Source: Ruminococcaceae bacterium UBA1375
GTDB lineage: Bacteria > Bacillota > Clostridia > Oscillospirales > Ruminococcaceae
Direction of reading: 5' to 3'
NCBI GenBank assembly: GCA_002305795.1
Contig: DBRF01000006.1
Span: forward strand, 88,572 to 127,961
Length of the DNA: 39,390 bases
Program-made: the position numbers and the translations under genes
Notes under the pieces: model-generated
The model's database searches: none
Seen by the model: the letters and a program-made list of their open reading frames with translations, nothing else
What the model was told of the DNA's origin: nothing
Part shown: positions 24,501 to 32,782 of the stretch, one piece after another
Position numbering within the stretch: position 1 is the first letter of the stretch
Layout: every line of letters starts with the position of its first letter

Positions 24501-26140
24501 ACAATCAGGTAGTTGGCGGTTCTCTGGACGGCGCCGACGTGATCTACGGCCTTACCAGCGCAGAGCAGCTGGAAGTCAAAAACATGGCTCTGGATACCCT
24601 GTATCTGGGCGCTTCCACCGATTCTACCGCTCTCTGGAACGGCCAGTATCAGAACGCTTACCTTTACAACTACGCTATTACCAGCACCCAGATCAGTGAA
24701 GACTTTTCTGAATTCGTGGAGCCGGTAGAAGGCACTTCTGCCAACCGTCCTGCTTCCGAAGCGGAGAATCCCTTCCAGCTGGCGGAAGGCGTCAACGCCT
24801 ATTCCTTGATTACGGAAGAAGATGAATTTTCCAAGAACATGGAAACGGGCTTTAACACCCAGTGGTATAACAACTCTTCCTTCCGGGATTCCGACAGCCT
24901 TGCTCTTAACGGTGAAGGCGGATATGTGTCTGTACCGGTTGATTATCTGAAGAAAGCTGATGGCACTGTAACGGATCAGCTCACCTTCTCTACCTGGGTC
25001 AGCGTAAATGAATCGGTGAACTGGGGCCGTATCTTCGACATCAAGGGAAGCAACGGCGAGTTGTTCTTAAGCAACAACGGCTGGTTTAACAACGATGCCG
25101 ATGTGGGCATGGGCCTGCGGTCCTCTACCCTGGATGCATCCGGAAAAGAAGAGTCCCACACCGATACCTCTGTGGGTCAGTACATTCCCACCAGCAACTG
25201 GGTGAACATCACCGTTGTCATCGACGGACTGAATGTTTCCATCTACTACCAAGGCAACCTGTTGGTCAGCGGTGAATTGGAAATGACCCTGAGCCAGATG
25301 AACATCGACACCTTCTATCTGGGCCGCAGCGCAGCGGTGGACGGCAAGTACGGCCTGCCTCTGGATGCGGACAACAACATCACCTTGGATGAAACCTACC
25401 TGTTCCAGACTGCATTGACTGCTGAGCAGATTTCCGGCTTGACCCTGGAAGGCTACACCGGCCTGTCCGGTTCCACCACCAGTGAAGACAGCAGCCGCTT
25501 GGATATGATCGACGTGGCTGATCTGTTTGATGCAGAGCTGAATGTAGATGTCTACTATGTGGACATCACCGACCACAAGACACTGTCTGCCGACGTGATG
25601 AATGCGTTGGCTGGCAGCACCGGCAAGACCTTGTACGTCCGGGTACAGCAGGGCGTCAGCTACGACTTCGTCTGGAAGCTCACCAGCGAAGCCTTCGCAG
25701 GACGCAGCTATACCTCCGCCGACGAGTTTGACCTGCTGGTCAGCGGCGACAATATGTCTGATGCCGATGCCACCACCATCCTCACCAAGTGGAGTCAGAT
25801 TGATCCCACCGCCAATGTCACTCTCCGGGCACAGACTATCACGGTGTACGCCGAACGGCTGCCGGTCAGCCTGCCGCTGTTTATCAACTACGGCAGAGAC
25901 TTCCTGGGCACCGACGGCACTACCTTGACTGATGCCACGTTGAACCTGTACAAGGGTACTGCTTCCGATTACACCTTGGTAACTGCCGGTCTCCAGGCTG
26001 CTACCGGTGCAGACGGCAATGCGTTGATGCAGGATTACACCAATCCCACCACCAACGCTTCCGGTACCGTGGTTGAGTATTACGCTCAGAACCTCACCGA
26101 AGGCGGCAGCTACATTCTGACCACCAACACCCTCCCGTAA
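21509..26140 (+). CDS. Large secreted multi-LamG protein
   Basis: 1543 residues, starting at TTG (21509) after AAGGAGGAATAGGAC. It has a signal peptide (ALAGILAACMAATTLVAAP). About five LamG/ConA-like domains follow, each with an 'LTLYVDG' or 'VDVYINGQ' strand and a final 'YDDVRLYSGA'-like strand: about 40-255, 256-490, 505-700, 710-1075, 1085-1320. A Glu/Pro linker (EDPEDPVEPVDPGEP) sits between the second and third. Residues about 1330-1543 repeat the beta-rich C-terminal type of the first operon protein (DVMNALAGSTGKTLYVRV, LPLFINYGRD, LNLYKGTASDYTLV). No catalytic domain, LPXTG or membrane anchor is seen. It probably binds a polysaccharide or the partner enzyme; function is inferred. Confidence 0.82.
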   Translation: MTKTNSLKKALAGILAACMAATTLVAAPFTFGGSQSVGAVGLDEMELLAQYSFESGYTDSVSGEAGTLDETAEGTVTLQKEDDNTYMSVGSSGNYNNVLAVANPYAGDTASAMTIAMKVRVNESNDYQGLWAFIQDTAGSWAGLCGTGGFHYNYTNGYADYTTGYNGTIPVDAQWHEVVTTITENGDLTLYVDGESKYTISEPAMIDGFYQFDTLLIGAGCSEVFAWGSSTADYDDVRLYSGAADAEAVASIYQDAATPVANWTFEEGNDGLTTTGTVTFAEDEVQGNVATTTYGLAAERSYIQFDNPLKDSEGLTGVTVSMNVKFAEGATVNAYEGHWGFMNGATDQDGFFGIGGDASPHYNECWDVGDAVNNYFDTTLGLLSADGDWHKVAVTVTNDGLAKVYVDGSLVSTVDTVATMQATDPSNAATTPTATATSVLDFITSSNYFNLGFASGFWGSAGASYDNVAIYDSALSDVEIANLPGTIPSATEDPEDPVEPVDPGEPIPISRDAIGMADGTYTESQWQVIDGDESQTSKVSVESQAVGSNYSVYGWFKLNTATSPKGWMNLYQQTSVNNDWAGTRMWVESDGQIGLRVENSGFVDTYVEGFSINPDEPFFLTVNYDGANKVVDVYINGQLVASQSGHAVAASSLPVSAVWLGVSPLPQSDAILDGSVAGFYYWNSLFDPTTIETYMQENPAPTSDLPKLDYATADIENLNIVEGGENVTYGETVDENGNKEILSVDGNAKAMLSTEKYTQETLAATADDRYAGTPGYRAFDVDAFLADASDFAITSWVRWYGDGSTAWGGTQALQAQRFFDLFNIDDADQSKYEFYFNGWEENYYQRNPSVSSASELQEGIDELQRLNNNPNQSSAEAGVYLCGISAGATMNGLDRPCFRPGLTFVANGNKTNSGLPYQWTHIAVVYDADGHLDDNGQPCGASLTYYVDGAAYAVRYFDYADADLAETVDAFYQNNSDPKNATFIEGKYDPTEHDASYNNQVVGGSLDGADVIYGLTSAEQLEVKNMALDTLYLGASTDSTALWNGQYQNAYLYNYAITSTQISEDFSEFVEPVEGTSANRPASEAENPFQLAEGVNAYSLITEEDEFSKNMETGFNTQWYNNSSFRDSDSLALNGEGGYVSVPVDYLKKADGTVTDQLTFSTWVSVNESVNWGRIFDIKGSNGELFLSNNGWFNNDADVGMGLRSSTLDASGKEESHTDTSVGQYIPTSNWVNITVVIDGLNVSIYYQGNLLVSGELEMTLSQMNIDTFYLGRSAAVDGKYGLPLDADNNITLDETYLFQTALTAEQISGLTLEGYTGLSGSTTSEDSSRLDMIDVADLFDAELNVDVYYVDITDHKTLSADVMNALAGSTGKTLYVRVQQGVSYDFVWKLTSEAFAGRSYTSADEFDLLVSGDNMSDADATTILTKWSQIDPTANVTLRAQTITVYAERLPVSLPLFINYGRDFLGTDGTTLTDATLNLYKGTASDYTLVTAGLQAATGADGNALMQDYTNPTTNASGTVVEYYAQNLTEGGSYILTTNTLP

Positions 26141-26160
26141 TTCCTAAGTAGGAATTTCAG

Positions 26161-26197
26161 GGCCCCGCATGGAAACCTGCGGGGTCCTTTCTTTTTT
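26161..26197 (+). terminator. Terminator of the surface operon
   Basis: GGCCCCGCA / TGCGGGGTCC stem followed by TTTCTTTTTT. Confidence 0.92.
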
Positions 26198-26254
26198 GCC
26201 CCGAATCTGGTTCTGCGTCTGGGTTCCGGAAAAGGAAAGTGGGGTGTAACTGAA

Positions 26255-26283
26255 TTGAAAACCAGGGCGGAGTGTGTTATACT
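26255..26283 (+). promoter_or_regulatory. Promoter of the helicase gene
   Basis: TTGAAA at 26255-26260, 17 bases, TATACT at 26278-26283, 29 bases before the start codon. Confidence 0.75.
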
Positions 26284-26311
26284 AAGGGGGACGAAGGAAA
26301 AGGAGTAAGGT

Positions 26312-28678
26312 ATGTCACAGTATTTGGCAATAAAACAAAAGATTCTCACCAAAGAATATGATTTTTTAAATCCCCAGCAGCGGCAGGCGGTGTTCCAGGT
26401 GAACGGCCCGCTGCTGATTTTGGCGGGGGCCGGCAGCGGCAAAACCACGGTGCTGATTAACCGCATCAGCTACCTGCTCACCTACGGGGACGCCTGGGCT
26501 TCGGAACCGGCGCTGCCCCTGACGGTGGAGGAAGAGAACTTTTTGGAGCAGTGCGTCCAAAATCCGGACCTGGACCGGCTGCGGATGGTGAGCTTGTTGA
26601 AGGCTCCCACGGTGCAGCCTTGGAATGTACTGGCCATCACCTTCACCAATAAGGCCGCCAATGAGCTGAAAGCCCGGCTGGCGTCCAAGCTGGGGGAGGA
26701 TGTGGGGGGACAGGTCCGGGCAGGCACCTTCCACTGGGTCTGCGTGCGGATTCTCCGCCGGGAAATCCAGAATTTGGGGTACACCTCCTCCTTTACCATC
26801 TATGACACCGACGACAGCTTGCGGGTAATCAAGGATTGCATCGCTTCTTTGGGAGTCAATGATAAAATGTTCCCGCCCAAGACCTGTCTCAATGTCATCA
26901 GCCGTTGGAAGGACAGCATGGTGTACCCGGACCAGGCCGCTCTGGAAGCGGGAAGCGATTTCCGCCAAAAGATTTTGGCCAACCTGTACACCCTCTACCA
27001 GCAGCGGCTGAAAACCGCCAATGCGGTGGACTTTGACGACATTATCCTGCTGACGGTGGAGCTGTTTACCAATTTCCCCGATGTGCTGGACCACTACCAG
27101 AACCTGTTCAAGTATATCCTGGTGGACGAATACCAGGACACCAACCAGATGCAGTTTGAGCTGGTGCGGCTGCTGAGCCAAAAGTACGGCAACCTGTGCG
27201 TGGTGGGGGATGACGACCAGAGCATCTATAAGTTCCGGGGGGCCACCATCGAGAACATCCTCTCCTTTGAAAAGAACTTCCAGGGGGCCAAGGTGGTGCG
27301 GCTGGAACAGAACTACCGCTCCACCCAGCACATCCTGGACGCTGCCAACGGCCTGATTCAGAACAACCGGGGCCGGAAAGGCAAGCGGCTGTGGAGCGAC
27401 CAAGGGGAAGGGGAAAAAGTAAAGCTGTACCGCTGCCGGGATGACTATGAAGAAACGGCGGTGGTGCTGGACCAGATCAACCAGAACTGCGCCCAGGGAA
27501 TCCCCCTGAAGGAACAAGCCATCCTCTACCGGATGAACGCCCAGTCCGGGCAGATCGAAAAGCGGCTGGTCCAGGCGGGAATCGCCTACCAGATCGTGGG
27601 GGGCACCAAGTTCTTTGACCGGAAAGAAATCCGGGACGTGCTGGCCTACTTCCATGTGATGGATAACCCGGCGGACGAAGTGCGGCTGCGGCGGATCATC
27701 AATGAGCCCAAACGGGGCATCGGCAACACCACCGTGGCCGCCATTGAGCAGCTGGCCCGGCAGACCGGCGCCACCATGATGGAGGTGATCCGCAATGCCG
27801 ACCAGTACGCCCTGCTGAGTAAGCGGGCCGGGGCGCTGCTGGGATTTGCTCGGCTGATGGACGAACTCACCGATTTGGCCGCCCGGCTGCCTTTGGAAGA
27901 GCTGCTGGATGAATTGATGGAGCGCACCGGCTACCGCACCGCCCTGGAAGGGGAAGGGGTGGAAGGCCAGGTCCGGCTGGAAAATATTGAGGAATTGAAG
28001 TCCAACCTGGTGAACTATCAGGAGGAACAGGGGGAAGAAGGGGACCTGTCCGGCTTTTTGGAAGAGGTCAGCCTGTACACCGACCTGGACCGGATGAACC
28101 AGGAAGAGGATAAAATCACCCTGATGACCGTCCACGCCGCCAAAGGCTTGGAATTTGGGGCGGTGTACCTCATCGGCATGGAAGAGAGCATCTTCCCCTC
28201 CAGCAGCGCCATGTTAAGCGAGGAGGAGCTGGAAGAGGAGCGGCGGCTGGCCTATGTGGCCATTACCCGTGCCAAGCGGAAACTCTGCATCACCTGTGCC
28301 GGACAGCGGATGCTGTTCGGCATGACCCAGCATAACCTGCCCAGCCGGTTTTTGGCGGAACTGCCCCCGGAAGACCTGGAACGGGTGGAGCTGCACCCCA
28401 GAACGGAATATGGGATGGGCGCATCCCGCCCCGCCCCGGTGCGGCGGCCCGCAGGGGGAACCGTCCAAGGTACTACCGCCCTGGCCGGGGTCAGCCCCAA
28501 GGGGGAGAAGAGCAGCGAGAGCTACGGCATCGGCGACCGGGTGCGGCATAGGATGTTCGGCAGCGGCACGGTGCTCAACGCCACCGCCATGGGGGGAGAT
28601 ACCCTGTTGGAGATTGCCTTTGATAAGGTGGGCACCAAGAAGATTATGGCGGCGTTTGCGAAATTGAAGAAAGAGTAA
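26312..28678 (+). CDS. ATP-dependent DNA helicase, PcrA/UvrD family
   Basis: 788 residues, a superfamily 1A 3'-5' helicase for repair and replication. Motifs: Q motif LNPQQRQAV; Walker A GAGSGKTT at 39-46; ITFTNKAANELKAR; DEYQDTNQMQ near 271; GDDDQSIYKFRGA near 299; QNYRST; TVHAAKGLEF near 607; VAITRAKRKL. The C-terminal 40 residues (GDRVRHRMFGSGTVL) form the PcrA-type Tudor-like domain that contacts RNA polymerase in related enzymes. An insertion of about 45 residues after the Walker A region (SEPALPLTVEEENFLEQC...) separates the Walker motif from FTNKAA. ATG with GAAAAGGAGTAAGG before it. Confidence 0.95.
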   Translation: MSQYLAIKQKILTKEYDFLNPQQRQAVFQVNGPLLILAGAGSGKTTVLINRISYLLTYGDAWASEPALPLTVEEENFLEQCVQNPDLDRLRMVSLLKAPTVQPWNVLAITFTNKAANELKARLASKLGEDVGGQVRAGTFHWVCVRILRREIQNLGYTSSFTIYDTDDSLRVIKDCIASLGVNDKMFPPKTCLNVISRWKDSMVYPDQAALEAGSDFRQKILANLYTLYQQRLKTANAVDFDDIILLTVELFTNFPDVLDHYQNLFKYILVDEYQDTNQMQFELVRLLSQKYGNLCVVGDDDQSIYKFRGATIENILSFEKNFQGAKVVRLEQNYRSTQHILDAANGLIQNNRGRKGKRLWSDQGEGEKVKLYRCRDDYEETAVVLDQINQNCAQGIPLKEQAILYRMNAQSGQIEKRLVQAGIAYQIVGGTKFFDRKEIRDVLAYFHVMDNPADEVRLRRIINEPKRGIGNTTVAAIEQLARQTGATMMEVIRNADQYALLSKRAGALLGFARLMDELTDLAARLPLEELLDELMERTGYRTALEGEGVEGQVRLENIEELKSNLVNYQEEQGEEGDLSGFLEEVSLYTDLDRMNQEEDKITLMTVHAAKGLEFGAVYLIGMEESIFPSSSAMLSEEELEEERRLAYVAITRAKRKLCITCAGQRMLFGMTQHNLPSRFLAELPPEDLERVELHPRTEYGMGASRPAPVRRPAGGTVQGTTALAGVSPKGEKSSESYGIGDRVRHRMFGSGTVLNATAMGGDTLLEIAFDKVGTKKIMAAFAKLKKE

Positions 28679-28680
28679 CT

Positions 28681-28890
28681 TGAAGTTTGGATCAAACCTT
28701 TTTAAAGGTTTGCGGAGGTGTGGAGGCAGAGCCTCCACGAAGAAACCGGAGTCTTTTAAAAGAAGCTTGTGGCAGACGGTTCATGTAGCCTAGTCGGTGG
28801 ATACTGGAGTCGGAACCAGCCCTGCGATGTTGCCGTAGGCAACGGGCAGGGTGGAGCCGGAATCCGTGGCTTGACAACTGCCTCCTCTTT
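28681..28890. repeat. Mosaic repeat after the helicase gene
   Basis: It starts GAAGTTTGGATCAAAC then CTTTTT AAAGGTTTG, a terminator-like hairpin also found after thrC. Next is GTGGAGGC / GCCTCCAC, then GTAGCC-AGTCGGTGGAT as near 2143, and GTTGCC / GGCAAC arms. No gene is visible in 28679-29188. Confidence 0.6.
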
Positions 28891-28910
28891 TTGGATGGCC
28901 GGAGATTAAC

Positions 28911-29045
28911 CCCTCATCAGTTAAGGCCTCGCCTTGCCAGCAGATGCCACTGCGTGGGCATCGATGCCACTGCGTGTGCATAGATGCGACTGTGTCGGCA
29001 TCGATGCGACTGCGTCGGCATCGCTCTCAGGGGGGAAGCCTTTGT
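28911..29045. repeat. CCTCATCAGT repeat with four tandem 20-base hairpin units
   Basis: Four head-to-tail 20-base units at 28943, 28963, 28983 and 29003, for example GATGCCACTGCGTGGGCATC, each able to fold on itself. They sit between AAGGCCTCGCCTTGCCAG and TCTCAGGGGGGAAGCCT. The relative at 10311-10436 has one unit only. Confidence 0.85.
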
Positions 29046-29089
29046 TTGACAGCTTTCCGGTTTCCCATCCGCAATCCGGTCTTTTTCAA

Positions 29090-29165
29090 ATAGAAGAGAT
29101 TTTCCTTGGAAAATCTCAACTTAAATTATTCATTATTCATTTTTCAATCTTCACGATTCATTATT
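29090..29165 (-). repeat. Dispersed repeat, left copy of an inverted pair
   Basis: Minus strand: AATGAATCGTGAAGA, then AATGAATAAT, then GTTGAGATTTTCC aa GGAAAATCTC hairpin. The matching copy in opposite orientation is at 32783-32842. The two bracket the DUF951 to transglycosylase block. Confidence 0.75.
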
Positions 29166-29188
29166 TTTCCCCGAAAGGAGCCTTTCCC

Positions 29189-29377
29189 ATGGACCTGAAT
29201 GTGGGCGATGTTATCACCATGAAAAAACCCCATCCCTGCGGCAGCAAGGAGTTCACCCTGCTGCGGGTGGGGATGGACTTTAAGCTGCGCTGCAATGGCT
29301 GCGGGCATGAAATCATGGCTCCCCGGAATAAAATCGAAAAGAACATCCGCCAGGTCAACGGCGTGCGGGTGAAGTAA
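29189..29377 (+). CDS. DUF951 small zinc-binding-like protein
   Basis: 62 residues starting MDLNVGDVITMKKPHPCGS, with CNGCGHEIMAPRNKIEKNI in the middle. The pattern VGDxVxxKKPHPCG ... CxxCG ... MxxRxxxEK is that of DUF951, a conserved Firmicute family of unknown role, often near translation or replication genes. The three cysteines and a histidine suggest a metal site. The ATG at 29189 follows GAAAGGAGCC. The frame is open upstream through the repeats, which is not coding. prfA begins 12 bases after its stop. Confidence 0.9.
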   Translation: MDLNVGDVITMKKPHPCGSKEFTLLRVGMDFKLRCNGCGHEIMAPRNKIEKNIRQVNGVRVK

Positions 29378-29389
29378 GGAGCGAACAAC

Positions 29390-30466
29390 TTGTTTGAACA
29401 AATGCAGATGGTGGTCAAGCGCTACCAGGAACTGACCCGGCTGCTGGCGGACCCCGCTGTGCTGGCGGATGGGGCAAGGTACACCCAGGTGAACCGGGAG
29501 TGGAAATCCCTCTCCCCGTTGATGGACACCTACCAGTCCTACCGCAGCGTCCAGCTCTCGCTGGAGGAAACCAGGCAGCTGCTCCAGGAACCGGATCTGG
29601 ACCCGGAGCTGGCGGCGCTGGCCAAGGAAGAGCTGGCCGCCTGGCAGGAGCAGAGTGAAACTCTGGCCCAGCAGCTTCAGCTTTTGCTGCTCCCCAAGGA
29701 CCCGCTGGACGGCAAAAACGTGATTTTGGAGATCCGGGCCGGGGCCGGGGGAGAGGAAGCCGCTCTGTTTGCCCACAGTCTGCTGCGGATGTACACCATG
29801 TACGCCGCCCGCCGGAATTGGAAAACTGAGCTCATCAGCCAGAACGCCACCGAGCTGGGTGGCGTGAAGGAAGCCGCTCTGTCCCTGGAGGGGGAGGACA
29901 TCTACTCCCGGCTGAAGTTTGAAAGCGGAGTCCACCGGGTGCAGCGGGTGCCGGAAACCGAAACCGGGGGCCGGATTCACACCAGCACCGTCACCGTGGC
30001 GGTGCTGCCTCAGGCGGACGAGGTGGAGGTGGAGATCGACCCCAAGGACTTGCAGATCGACACCTTCCGCTCCTCCGGCGCCGGGGGCCAGCACATCAAC
30101 AAAACCGAAAGCGCTATCCGCATTACCCACCTGCCCACCGGATTGGTGGTGGAGTGCCAGGACGAGCGCAGCCAGTATAAAAATAAGGACAAAGCCATGC
30201 GGGTGCTGCGCAGCCGGTTGTACCAGCGCCAGTTGGAAAAGCAGAACCAGGAAATTGCCGATAATCGGAAAGCCCAGGTGGGCACCGGGGACCGGTCCGA
30301 GCGGATCCGCACCTACAATTTCCCTCAGGGCCGGTGTACCGACCACCGCATTGGGCTGACCCTGTACCGGCTGGACGCCATTTTGGACGGGGATCTGGAT
30401 GAACTCATCGACCCCCTGACTGCCGATTACCAGGCGAAGCTGCTGGCCCAGCAACAGCCTCTTTAA
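29390..30466 (+). CDS. prfA: Peptide chain release factor 1
   Basis: 358 residues, normal RF1 length. It reads UAA and UAG and triggers peptide release. The GGQ loop is in SSGAGGQHINKTESAIRITHLPTG near residue 231. Further family blocks are EIRAGAGGEEAALFA, FESGVHRVQRVPETE and DHRIGLTLYRLDAIL. The start is TTG at 29390, with AAGGAG ending nine bases before. There is no prmC methyltransferase gene next to it, unlike in many Firmicutes. It is followed 55 bases later by the TsaC-CoaE fusion. Confidence 0.96.
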   Translation: MFEQMQMVVKRYQELTRLLADPAVLADGARYTQVNREWKSLSPLMDTYQSYRSVQLSLEETRQLLQEPDLDPELAALAKEELAAWQEQSETLAQQLQLLLLPKDPLDGKNVILEIRAGAGGEEAALFAHSLLRMYTMYAARRNWKTELISQNATELGGVKEAALSLEGEDIYSRLKFESGVHRVQRVPETETGGRIHTSTVTVAVLPQADEVEVEIDPKDLQIDTFRSSGAGGQHINKTESAIRITHLPTGLVVECQDERSQYKNKDKAMRVLRSRLYQRQLEKQNQEIADNRKAQVGTGDRSERIRTYNFPQGRCTDHRIGLTLYRLDAILDGDLDELIDPLTADYQAKLLAQQQPL

Positions 30467-30521
30467 TGGCCCATTGTGCCCAACAACAAAAACCATTTTA
30501 CCCATAAAGGGGAGAACGCCG

Positions 30522-32186
30522 ATGCAATATGAAACCCAGGTTTGGGAACCCACCCCGGAGCACATCGCCCAGGCCGCCAAGCTGCTCCGCCGGGGGGAAC
30601 TGGTGGGAATGCCCACCGAAACGGTGTACGGCTTGGCTGCTAACGCCCTGGACGAACAGGCGGTGGCGAAAATTTTCGCCGCCAAGGGCCGTCCCATGGA
30701 TAACCCTCTGATTGTCCACATCGCCAAAAAAGAGGAGCTGGGGCGCATTGTCAGGGAAATCACCCCCACGGTGCAAAAGCTCGTGGACGCCTTCTGGCCG
30801 GGGCCACTGACCATGGTGCTGCCTCGCCGCCCGGAAATCAGCGACGCTGTCACCGCCGGATTGGACACTGTGGCGGTGCGGCTGCCCAGCCATCCGGTGG
30901 CCCGGAAGCTCATTGAGGAAGCAGGGGTGCCTTTGGCCGCCCCCAGCGCCAACACCTCCGGCAAACCCAGCCCCACCCGAGCCAGCCATGTGTACCACGA
31001 CTTAAAAGGCAAGCTGCCCTGCATCCTGGATGGGGGAAGCTGCCAGGTTGGGCTGGAATCCACCGTCATTGCCGTGGGGGAGAACTCCGCCCGGATTCTC
31101 CGCCCCGGCCGGGTCACCGTAGGGGATTTGCTGAAGGTGGTGGAGCAGGTGCAGGTGGACGACGGGGTGTTCACCAAGCTGGAAGGGAACCAGAAGGTGG
31201 CCAGCCCCGGCATGAAGTATAAGCACTACGCCCCCTCCGCCCATGTGGTGATGGTGGACGGGAGCATCACCCAATTCTGCGATTACGTCCGCACCCACGC
31301 CCAGGAAGGCACGGCGGTGCTGGTGTTCGACCGGGAAAAGAGCCTGTTCGATTTGCCGGTGTTTACCTACGGCAGTTTTTCCGACCAGGAGTCCCAGGCC
31401 AGCCGGCTGTTCGACGCCCTGCGGCAGATGGATGAGCGCAAAGACATCAAAACGGTGTACGCCCGGGCCCCCTTCCGGGACGAAGTGGGGATGGCGGTGT
31501 ACAACCGCCTGCTGCGGGCCTGCGGGTTTGACGTGGTGGATTTGAAGAACAAAACCCACGTCTACGGCCTCACCGGACAGACCGGGGCAGGGAAGTCCAC
31601 CGTGGCGGATCTGCTGCGCAAACAGGGCATCGGGGTGGTGGACTGCGACCTCATCGCCCGGGAAGTGACCCAATCCTCCGCCCTGCTGGAGCGGTTAGCG
31701 AAGCACTTCGGCAAGGATATTTTGGAAAACGGGAAGCTGAACCGCCAGCTTCTGGCGGACCGGGCCTTTGCCTCCAAAGAAGCCACCCAGCGGTTGAATC
31801 GAATTATGTTCCCCCCCATCCTCAAGGAAGCCAGGGAGCAGATGGACCGGCTGGCGGCGGCGGGACACCGGGTGATTCTGCTGGACGCCCCCACCCTGTT
31901 TGAAAGCGGGGCGGACGCTCAGTGCGATGCGGTGATTACCGTAGTGGCCAAGGATGCAGTTCGGTGTAAGCGGATTATGCAGCGGGACGGCCTGACCAAA
32001 GAGCAGGCCAAGGCCCGGATGGACGCCCAGCTCAGCCGGGAATTTTTGGAGGAGCACAGCGACTACCTTTTGATCAACGACGGCACGCCGGAAGAGTTGA
32101 AGGAACAGGTTTTGGCTTTGGCCATGAAGCTGAAACACCCTCAGCTGGCCGGTTCCGGGAAAGGACAGGACTATGACAAAGGGTAA
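30522..32186 (+). CDS. Threonylcarbamoyl-AMP synthase fused to dephospho-CoA kinase
   Basis: 554 residues and two enzymes in one frame. Residues 1 to about 345 are a full Sua5/YwlC: PTETVYGLAANA, KGRPMDNPLIVHI, PSANTSGKPSPT, LRPGRVT, then ASPGMKYKHYAPSA opening the Sua5 C-terminal domain. This makes the precursor for t6A on ANN-decoding tRNAs. Residues about 347-554 are CoaE: GLTGQTGAGKSTVADLL (P-loop), DCDLIAREV, LDAPTLFESGAD, RIMQRDGLTKEQAKARMDAQ. This is the last step of CoA synthesis. The junction is YNRLLRACGFDVVDLKNKTHVYGLTG, with no stop or start. The ATG at 30522 follows GGGGAGAACGCC. Overlaps the next gene by 14 bases. Confidence 0.93.
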   Translation: MQYETQVWEPTPEHIAQAAKLLRRGELVGMPTETVYGLAANALDEQAVAKIFAAKGRPMDNPLIVHIAKKEELGRIVREITPTVQKLVDAFWPGPLTMVLPRRPEISDAVTAGLDTVAVRLPSHPVARKLIEEAGVPLAAPSANTSGKPSPTRASHVYHDLKGKLPCILDGGSCQVGLESTVIAVGENSARILRPGRVTVGDLLKVVEQVQVDDGVFTKLEGNQKVASPGMKYKHYAPSAHVVMVDGSITQFCDYVRTHAQEGTAVLVFDREKSLFDLPVFTYGSFSDQESQASRLFDALRQMDERKDIKTVYARAPFRDEVGMAVYNRLLRACGFDVVDLKNKTHVYGLTGQTGAGKSTVADLLRKQGIGVVDCDLIAREVTQSSALLERLAKHFGKDILENGKLNRQLLADRAFASKEATQRLNRIMFPPILKEAREQMDRLAAAGHRVILLDAPTLFESGADAQCDAVITVVAKDAVRCKRIMQRDGLTKEQAKARMDAQLSREFLEEHSDYLLINDGTPEELKEQVLALAMKLKHPQLAGSGKGQDYDKG

Positions 32187-32745
32187 ACCAAACCGGCTGT
32201 CCCGGGTGCTGGGGGCCACCTTGGGGGTGCTGGTGCTGCTGGCAGCCATTGTGGCGGGGGGACTGGCCCTGTGCTATCAGGTGCTGTTCCCCAAGCCCTA
32301 CCACGAGCTGGTGAGCCGGTACGCCCAGGAGTTTTCGGTGGACGAAAATCTGGTTTACTCGGTGATGAAGTGCGAGAGCAGCTTTGACCCCAACGCCACC
32401 TCTTCGGTGCCTGCCATGGGGCTGATGCAGATTACCGAGGACACCTTCGACTGGATCAGCAGCAAGCTCCCCGACGGGGAAAACTACACCGTGGACCAGC
32501 TCTACGACCCGGAAGTGGCCATCTATTACGGCACCTTCTTTTTGGGGTATCTGCTCAATGAATTCGACCACGAGCAGGTGGCCCTCTCCGCTTACCACGC
32601 CGGACGGGGCATCACCAACCAGTGGCTGGACAACCCCCAGTATTCCGGGGATGGGGAGACGTTGGACGTGATTCCCTATGCGGACACCAGCCAGTATGTG
32701 GATTCGGTGCTGGGAACCTATCGGGTGTATCAGAGGCTGTATTGA
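32173..32745 (+). CDS. Membrane-anchored lytic transglycosylase (SLT domain)
   Basis: 190 residues. A basic N-terminus and one membrane helix (about 12-35) place the enzyme outside the membrane. The Slt70-type domain has the catalytic glutamate E68 in MKCESSFDPNATSS, then MGLMQITEDTFDW, and ALSAYHAGRGITNQW, as in MltC/Slt-like goose-lysozyme folds. It cuts glycan strands to 1,6-anhydromuropeptides during wall growth. It begins within the end of the TsaC-CoaE gene. Following a coaE gene is a recurrent arrangement in clostridia. Confidence 0.93.
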   Translation: MTKGKPNRLSRVLGATLGVLVLLAAIVAGGLALCYQVLFPKPYHELVSRYAQEFSVDENLVYSVMKCESSFDPNATSSVPAMGLMQITEDTFDWISSKLPDGENYTVDQLYDPEVAIYYGTFFLGYLLNEFDHEQVALSAYHAGRGITNQWLDNPQYSGDGETLDVIPYADTSQYVDSVLGTYRVYQRLY

Positions 32746-32782
32746 AGGGCAATGAATCGCTGGTAATCTAGTGAATAGTGAA

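Noticed and set aside
28943..29022. Possible CRISPR array
   Set aside because: Units of 20 bases follow each other without spacers, and no cas gene is present.
29390..30466. Release factor 2 instead of 1
   Set aside because: The length, the conserved blocks and the absence of an RF2-type programmed frameshift near the start fit RF1.
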